Shown: one piece after another, positions 34,467-39,125 of the stretch
How the letters are laid out: each line of letters opens with the position of its first letter
How positions within the stretch are numbered: the first letter of the stretch is position 1
Assembly: GCF_017115025.1 (NCBI RefSeq)
Contig: NZ_JABXKM010000075.1
Location: 1-39,125 of the forward strand
Direction of reading: 5' to 3'
DNA length: 39,125 nt
DNA from: Nostoc sp. NOS(2021)
GTDB taxonomy: Bacteria > Cyanobacteriota > Cyanobacteriia > Cyanobacteriales > Nostocaceae
The notes under the pieces: generated by a model
What the model saw: the letters and a program-made list of their open reading frames with translations, nothing else
Database searches by the model: none
Told to the model about the DNA's origin: nothing
Position numbers and translations under genes: made by a program

Positions 34467-35522
34467 TTATGAAGCATTCACTTTGCCGATGCGATCGCGA
34501 TCATGTGGTTGATTAAGATCAGACATATCAGGCCCATCGGGAATAATCCCACCGGGATTTAGTGGGAATAGGTTCCCGTAGTAGTCCCGCTTCACACTCT
34601 CTACATCGCAGGTGTCAGCAACACCTGGAAGCTGATATAGATCACGTAGATAACCTCCTAGATTCTGATAGTCTCGAATTCGCCGCCGATTACACTTAAA
34701 CAACCCGTAGTAGGCACTATCAAACCGAAATAACGTTGTGAATAAACGGACATCTGCGAGTGTGAGATTTTCTCCACACAAATATCGACTATTCTGCAAT
34801 GCAATCTCAATCTCATCGAGAGTTGCGAACAGTTCATTACAGGCTTGATTGTATGCTTCTTGAGTTTGGGCAAAGCCGCAGCGATACACGCCGTTATTTA
34901 CCGCGTGATAAATCTTCTCATTCCACCAGTCAATTTTTTCTTTGAGTTCTTCTGGGTAGAGATTCAGTGTGGGATTATTGGCGAACTCGTTAAATTGAGA
35001 GTTTAGCATCACAATAATCTCTGAACTCTCATTATTGACGATAGTTTTTGTTTGGTTATCCCATAAAATTGGAACTGTGACGCGTCCACTGTAGCCAGGT
35101 TCTGCCAGCTGATAAAATTCAGCTAGTGTGCGGCAACCCTGTTCTTCTTGGTTGAATATCCAACCGCCTTCAATGGGAGAAGGAGAGACGATACACACTG
35201 ATATTACCGCTTCGAGTTTTTTGAGCGATCGCACAACCAGGGTTCGGTGTGCCCAAGGACAGCCCAGCCCAACATAGAGTTTGTAGCGCCCCGCTGCTGG
35301 TGGGTACGGATTCCCTGATTCTGTGCCAATGAACTTCCGAAACTGGCTATTAGGACGAATATACGCTCCCGACTGATTGCTAGGAGCAAGCTTTGACATC
35401 ATGATCTGCCACATAGTCGTCCAGACATACTTTCCCAGCCAGATGATCAGCTTGGGAGGGAGTGTCCTACCCTTTTTCTTTGGGAGATTTTTCTCGTCAT
35501 CCATTGGAGTTGAGTTGCTCAT
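34467..35522 (-). CDS. Xi-class glutathione transferase (glutathionyl-hydroquinone reductase-like)
   Basis: A 351-residue protein. The thioredoxin-like half has the Xi active site GLGCPWAHRT (Cys88 with this start). The helical half has RCGFAQTQEAYNQA, YLCGENLTLADVRLFTTLFRFD and YYGLFKCNRRRIRDY, all typical of the YqjG/EcM4 group. These use glutathione to reduce glutathionyl-hydroquinones. The start is uncertain: an ATG at 35633 would add 37 basic residues; neither start has a clear ribosome site. It ends 52 nt before the aspartoacylase gene, with no terminator seen between. Confidence 0.9.
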   Translation of the reverse strand: MSNSTPMDDEKNLPKKKGRTLPPKLIIWLGKYVWTTMWQIMMSKLAPSNQSGAYIRPNSQFRKFIGTESGNPYPPAAGRYKLYVGLGCPWAHRTLVVRSLKKLEAVISVCIVSPSPIEGGWIFNQEEQGCRTLAEFYQLAEPGYSGRVTVPILWDNQTKTIVNNESSEIIVMLNSQFNEFANNPTLNLYPEELKEKIDWWNEKIYHAVNNGVYRCGFAQTQEAYNQACNELFATLDEIEIALQNSRYLCGENLTLADVRLFTTLFRFDSAYYGLFKCNRRRIRDYQNLGGYLRDLYQLPGVADTCDVESVKRDYYGNLFPLNPGGIIPDGPDMSDLNQPHDRDRIGKVNAS

Positions 35523-35633
35523 GGCGACAATCTTGCTTTGGGAGGGATTGACGTTACCACTGTTTCTACTCAGTAGGTTTCCATGCTTACAACCCACTCT
35601 GAGTTTTACTACTTTACTACGCTTTGCCTGCAT

Positions 35634-36078
35634 TTTGTATCACGTTCATTGCAAAAAATCTCTCAGCTTTAAGCTAATCGTCATTCAAATTGCCTCTTTG
35701 TCTGTATATACCCTTGATCACATCACACCATTAGTGAAAAGTTAAAGTTATCAACCATTTGTCAATAAGTAATAGTGTTTAAAACCTAGTCAAAAATCGA
35801 CATCGGAAACACAATTTTTAAGCCAGTGATACTTAATGCAACTGCTACCATCGTCCTACAGTGAAGCAGGCTACGCGCACCGTCTCCATTCGTGCAGCGT
35901 CCAGAAGTTATGAGCAAAGAAAAGCGACCCTCTGACTTCTCTGTACGTTTACGCATCGTAATTTAAAAGCATCGTTCATCCTGACCTCATAAACCCAGTC
36001 TAAGGCTTAATTAGATACTTTCTAATATAGATAAGTATCAGTGCAATTACATATTTAAAAAGCTTGTTTCACATGAAC
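35634..36078. other. Intergenic region with Nostoc-type repeat debris
   Basis: No gene seen. Around 35866-35905 there is a GCTACGCGCACCGTCTCC-like phrase resembling dispersed Nostoc repeats. The divergent promoters of the transferase gene and the kelch gene should lie in this stretch and the next 100 bases. Confidence 0.4.
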
Positions 36079-36107
36079 TTGACATAAAAAACATCACATC
36101 TTAATAC
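36079..36107 (+). promoter_or_regulatory. Candidate sigma-70 promoter for the kelch gene
   Basis: A perfect -35 TTGACA (36079-36084), a 17-nt AT-rich spacer, and a weak -10 TAATAC (36102-36107). The start of transcription would be near 36114, giving a leader of about 90 nt before the GTG. Confidence 0.35.
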
Positions 36108-36204
36108 TAAGTAAGCCGAAAAAAGTATAAATATAAATTTAGGAATAAATTACTGAAAGAAAGAACAAAAACATAAAATTTACGTAGGAATAATTGTAAA
36201 TAAA

Positions 36205-37692
36205 GTGACTCAAACTAATAACAAGACTAACCTTCGAGAGGAAACGGATTTAGGGACTTTTATAGCTCAGGGTGTTACTACAGACAAATGGCAAGTATTG
36301 TCGTACAATGCTCCCATCCTACCTGTACATGCCGCCCTACTGCGTACTGGTAAGATATTCTTTTTCTGTGGCTCAGGTAATGATCCCAATCAGTTAAATA
36401 CTCCCTATAACAGTGTGGTTTGGGATGTAAACAAGGGAACCTTTTCCCGTCAAGCGCCTCCAGTGGATAGTAATAATCAACCTATTGACCTTTTTTGCGC
36501 CGGTCACTCCTTCACCCCTGATGGGATGTTAATAATTGCGGGTGGAACTCTGCGCTACGATCCATTTTATGGTTCACTCTCTGTTCTGATGTTTGATCCC
36601 ATTGCCGAGAAATTGGTCAAAAAGCCATCAATGAATAATGGCCGTTGGTATCCTACTTTGTTAACACTAGGCAGCGGTCGTATCTTTGCAATGTCTGGAT
36701 TGGATAAAGATGGTAAGCTCAACAGACAACCAGAAATTTATTCTTCTACATTTGCAAATGGTTGGAACGCTTTTCCAACAGCTAGTTCGTACCCGCAATA
36801 TGCACAGCTATTTCTACTAAGTAATGGAAGCATCTTTTATTCAGGTGCTCACATGGGCGGCAGTGCAGTGACGCCAAGGATACTAACCCTGCCAGGGACA
36901 TTTACACAATCCATTACAGAAAAACTGGTGCCAGGGCTGCAAGACCCAGATTTCGGTGATCAAGGTGCGAGTGTGCTTTTACCACCTGCACAAGATCAAA
37001 GGGTCATGATTATTGGTGGGGGTAATAGTAATAATACGGCAACAAGCAGGGTGAATATTGTAAATCTAAAAGCTACTAACCCAACTTACGTAGGATCAAG
37101 GTTTCTAAAATATGCTCGGAAGCATCACAGCGCAGTTTTGTTGCCCGATCGCACAGTGTTTGTTTGCAATGGTAGCAAAATGAATGAGGACACAACACAA
37201 TCAATGCTGCCAGCAGAAATTTACAATCCAGCCACAAATATCTGGACAGCAGTAGCTAAACAAAATGTCCCCCGCGTATATCACTCGGTGGCCTTGCTCC
37301 TACCAGATGGTAGGGTAGCCACAGCTGGGGGTAACCCTCAACGGAGGGTCGATGAACTGCGATTAGAAATCTACAGTCCTGCGTATATGTCGCGGTCACG
37401 ACCAATCATTCAGAAGGCTCCTCAAACATTGAGCTACGGGTTGCAATTTACGATTCAGACACCCCAGGCTGCGAATATTAAATGGGTTAGTCTGATTAGA
37501 CCAATGGCAACCACCCATTGCTGCGATACAGAACAAAGGTTAGTGGATGTACCGATTAATTTTAGGAACGCTACTTCTCTCAATGTCACGGTAACAGACA
37601 ATAGAAACATAGCACCACCAGGCTGGTACATGCTTTTTATTAGTGACTACAATGGGACACCCTCAGTAGCAACCTGGACGCAATTATCTTAG
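36205..37692 (+). CDS. Galactose-oxidase-like kelch protein (DUF1929), possible copper radical oxidase
   Basis: A 495-residue beta-propeller plus C-terminal immunoglobulin-like domain (DUF1929, about 395-495). Kelch blades are seen as repeated IIAGG, IIGGG and TAGG turns. Residues at the places of the galactose/glyoxal oxidase copper site are present: Cys98 (LFCAGHS) and Tyr149 (GRWYPT) for the Cys-Tyr cofactor, Tyr359 and His360 (PRVYHS), and His438 (TTHCCDTEQR). Such enzymes oxidise alcohols or aldehydes and release H2O2. The start is GTG; no signal peptide is seen, unusual for the family. It may be cytoplasmic, or the true start may differ. Substrate unknown. Confidence 0.85.
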   Translation: MTQTNNKTNLREETDLGTFIAQGVTTDKWQVLSYNAPILPVHAALLRTGKIFFFCGSGNDPNQLNTPYNSVVWDVNKGTFSRQAPPVDSNNQPIDLFCAGHSFTPDGMLIIAGGTLRYDPFYGSLSVLMFDPIAEKLVKKPSMNNGRWYPTLLTLGSGRIFAMSGLDKDGKLNRQPEIYSSTFANGWNAFPTASSYPQYAQLFLLSNGSIFYSGAHMGGSAVTPRILTLPGTFTQSITEKLVPGLQDPDFGDQGASVLLPPAQDQRVMIIGGGNSNNTATSRVNIVNLKATNPTYVGSRFLKYARKHHSAVLLPDRTVFVCNGSKMNEDTTQSMLPAEIYNPATNIWTAVAKQNVPRVYHSVALLLPDGRVATAGGNPQRRVDELRLEIYSPAYMSRSRPIIQKAPQTLSYGLQFTIQTPQAANIKWVSLIRPMATTHCCDTEQRLVDVPINFRNATSLNVTVTDNRNIAPPGWYMLFISDYNGTPSVATWTQLS

Positions 37693-37726
37693 CCTTAGGG
37701 ATTTCCAACAAATAAATTATCCAATC

Positions 37727-37785
37727 TTGTGGGGTGGGCATCTTGCCCGCCTTTGGCTAAGAGATTCGAGACGCTCACCCCACAA
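37727..37785. repeat. Inverted-repeat intergenic element
   Basis: TTGTGGGGTG (37727-37736) and CACCCCACAA (37776-37785) are perfect arms around GGCATCTTGCCCGCC-containing DNA, a Nostoc dispersed-repeat phrase. Lies between the kelch gene and the Tat protein gene. Confidence 0.6.
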
Positions 37786-37872
37786 TCAGTAGTTGAGTCT
37801 TTTTTATTTGTCAGTCCCTGATGCGTTTATGTTCAATACACTGTACTTTACCTAAATTCTAGGAGTGGAAAT

Positions 37873-38985
37873 ATGAGTTACAAGCTATCACGTCGAAAAT
37901 TTGGCCAGTTGGCACTTGCTGGAACTGTAGTATCTGGACTTAGTTATCTAAGCAACAAAGTCTTGGCGCAAACACCAAGTTTAAAAATTATCGGTATAGA
38001 TTCTGGCAATATCATCACCACTGACCAAAGGGCTATTCCAGAGGTAAACACCACTGAATTAGACAGCACTGGCTCAAACAGTTTACTCACAGATATTAAG
38101 CCTGTAGGACTAGGACTTGTTTTGCAATCCTTAGTTTCAGGAAAGACTCAACTTCTAACTCCACTAGCCTCTCAGATACTTGCCAAGCGCGGTACAGATT
38201 TAGTGCAGTCTAATGAGGCATTGAGTATCTTCAGTTCTTTAAGCGATGGCACACTTGCCGATCGCATTAGAGCTTTAGTAGACCCTAATCAGATATTGAA
38301 TAACTTAACTTCTTTAGGCGATGCTCAACCTGCCGATCGCCTTACACCTTTAGTAGAGTCTAATGAGATATTGAGTGGTTTCACTTCTTTAAGCGATGGC
38401 ACACTTGTCGTAGCCGTTACTCCTATTAGCACTACTAGCATACAGGCGACACCTACTCGCATTACATTTTTGAGTACACCTGTAAAAACTTTGACAGTCT
38501 CAGGACTTAACCAGGATCAAGAACTTGGGAGCTTGCTAGGCACTAATGATGGGCGACTCATCGGTTTAGTAGGTAAGAAGAACGGTACACCGCCGATCAG
38601 ATTGGTAGATATTAACGTTCAAACAGGAGAGATCAGTTCCATTAGTAAGGTTCAATTCCCAAGCGATGAGCGAGTCAGCAATCTAGCTCAGTGCCCAGAT
38701 GGAATACTCTATACCTCTTTAGTTGGATTCGATGGTAGTACAACTCTGGTGCAGCTAGATTCAAATCAAAAAAAGCCGATCAGACTGGCACAATTGCAAC
38801 TTAATGGTCAAGCATGGAATAATGGCTTACAAAGCTTAGTTTGCTCCGCAACAGGTCAACTCCTCGCCTTTGGAGCCATGAGGTATCAAACACCTAATAC
38901 TGTATATAGCGTAGATAAGAACAGTGGAAACATGACTCGGCTACAAGACTTTGATGCTACTCAGATTACGCTTGCTCGTGGCTAG
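37873..38985 (+). CDS. Tat-exported protein with three 25-residue repeats
   Basis: A 370-residue secreted protein. A twin-arginine signal (SRRKFGQLALAGTVVSGL, cut probably after VLAQ) is at the N-terminus, so it is exported folded, perhaps with a cofactor. Three tandem 25-residue units run from residue 110 to 184: LVQSNEALS..., LVDPNQILN..., LVESNEILS..., each with a SLSDG or SLGD turn. The rest (about 210-370) has propeller-like strands ending in phrases such as LGTNDGRLIGLV and ILYTSLVGFDG. The ATG has AGGAG 8 nt upstream. Same direction as the kelch gene, 180 nt after it. No family name recognised. Confidence 0.75.
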   Translation: MSYKLSRRKFGQLALAGTVVSGLSYLSNKVLAQTPSLKIIGIDSGNIITTDQRAIPEVNTTELDSTGSNSLLTDIKPVGLGLVLQSLVSGKTQLLTPLASQILAKRGTDLVQSNEALSIFSSLSDGTLADRIRALVDPNQILNNLTSLGDAQPADRLTPLVESNEILSGFTSLSDGTLVVAVTPISTTSIQATPTRITFLSTPVKTLTVSGLNQDQELGSLLGTNDGRLIGLVGKKNGTPPIRLVDINVQTGEISSISKVQFPSDERVSNLAQCPDGILYTSLVGFDGSTTLVQLDSNQKKPIRLAQLQLNGQAWNNGLQSLVCSATGQLLAFGAMRYQTPNTVYSVDKNSGNMTRLQDFDATQITLARG

Positions 38986-39019
38986 AAGGGATTGAGCCGA
39001 TATCTAGCAAAAAAGTGCC

Positions 39020-39048
39020 AAGCCCTCGTCTGCACTTGAGGGTTTTTT
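39020..39048 (+). terminator. Intrinsic terminator after Tat protein gene
   Basis: CCCTC and GAGGG pair around a 10-nt loop and six T residues follow (39043-39048), 35 nt past the stop codon. Confidence 0.75.
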
Positions 39049-39055
39049 ATCGAAA

Positions 39056-39098
39056 CAGAATTCAGGAGTCAGAATTCAGAAGTCATATCATGTCCGCC
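39056..39098. repeat. Dispersed repeats at window end
   Basis: 39058-39075 is the exact reverse complement of 17417-17434, and 39085-39098 the exact reverse complement of 1286-1299. Two different intergenic repeat phrases are therefore joined here. Confidence 0.55.
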
Positions 39099-39125
39099 AA
39101 ATTACCCATAATAAAAGAACCCCAC

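Noticed and set aside
35377..35745. Plus-strand 122-residue hydrophobic frame
   Set aside because: It lies opposite the glutathione transferase gene's 5' end; composition follows that gene's other strand.

Overview
The window looks like chromosome from a filamentous, Nostoc/Anabaena-type cyanobacterium. The evidence is the recurring HIP1 octamer GCGATCGC, an XisI gene, a CuA-less alternative terminal oxidase operon of cyanobacterial type, PAS-rich hybrid kinases, HigBA/VapC/Uma2 accessory genes, and many palindromic intergenic repeats of the kind scattered through Nostoc genomes. No rRNA or tRNA genes were seen.

Layout. (1) 1-1300: a wrecked IS4-type transposase, then dispersed repeats. (2) 1478-6597: a two-gene signalling operon, a LOV-domain hybrid histidine kinase overlapping by 4 nt a REC-GGDEF diguanylate cyclase, suggesting blue light to phosphorelay to c-di-GMP. 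(3) 13860 down to 6794, minus strand: an eight-gene respiratory operon with two DUF2231 membrane proteins, oxidase subunits II, I and III, a small two-helix membrane protein, a type II NAD(P)H dehydrogenase and a two-domain VOC protein. Subunit II has no cysteine at all, so it cannot carry CuA; with NDH-2 in the same operon this reads as an NAD(P)H-quinone-O2 module. (4) 14522-16028: a gene graveyard with an SDR tail, the first part of a glycogen-debranching gene, two pieces of a TPR gene, and an intact xisI with a relic of xisH.

(5) 16428-25623: a proline-rich membrane protein, a recent tandem duplication of a metallophosphoesterase, a PAS histidine kinase, a GlsB-like protein, KDPG aldolase and two L,D-transpeptidase paralogues. 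Two copies of a ~110 bp MITE-like element lie here. (6) 25747-31645: an accessory island with a Uma2 nuclease, HigBA immediately downstream of an Hsp70-like gene, an AT-rich stand-alone restriction-type nuclease, one orphan CRISPR repeat next to a VapC/antitoxin pair, and relics of a WYL regulator and of TnpB.

(7) 31659-39125: a small exported protein, polysaccharide deacetylase, aspartoacylase-like hydrolase, a Xi-class glutathione transferase, a kelch-type protein that keeps the residues of the galactose-oxidase Cys-Tyr copper site, and a Tat-exported protein with three 25-residue repeats.

No single wholly new system is proved here. The best candidates for a second look are the LOV-kinase/cyclase pair, the extended oxidase operon with its DUF2231 proteins, the Hsp70-HigBA cluster, the orphan CRISPR repeat beside a TA module, and the bacterial copper-radical-oxidase-like gene.
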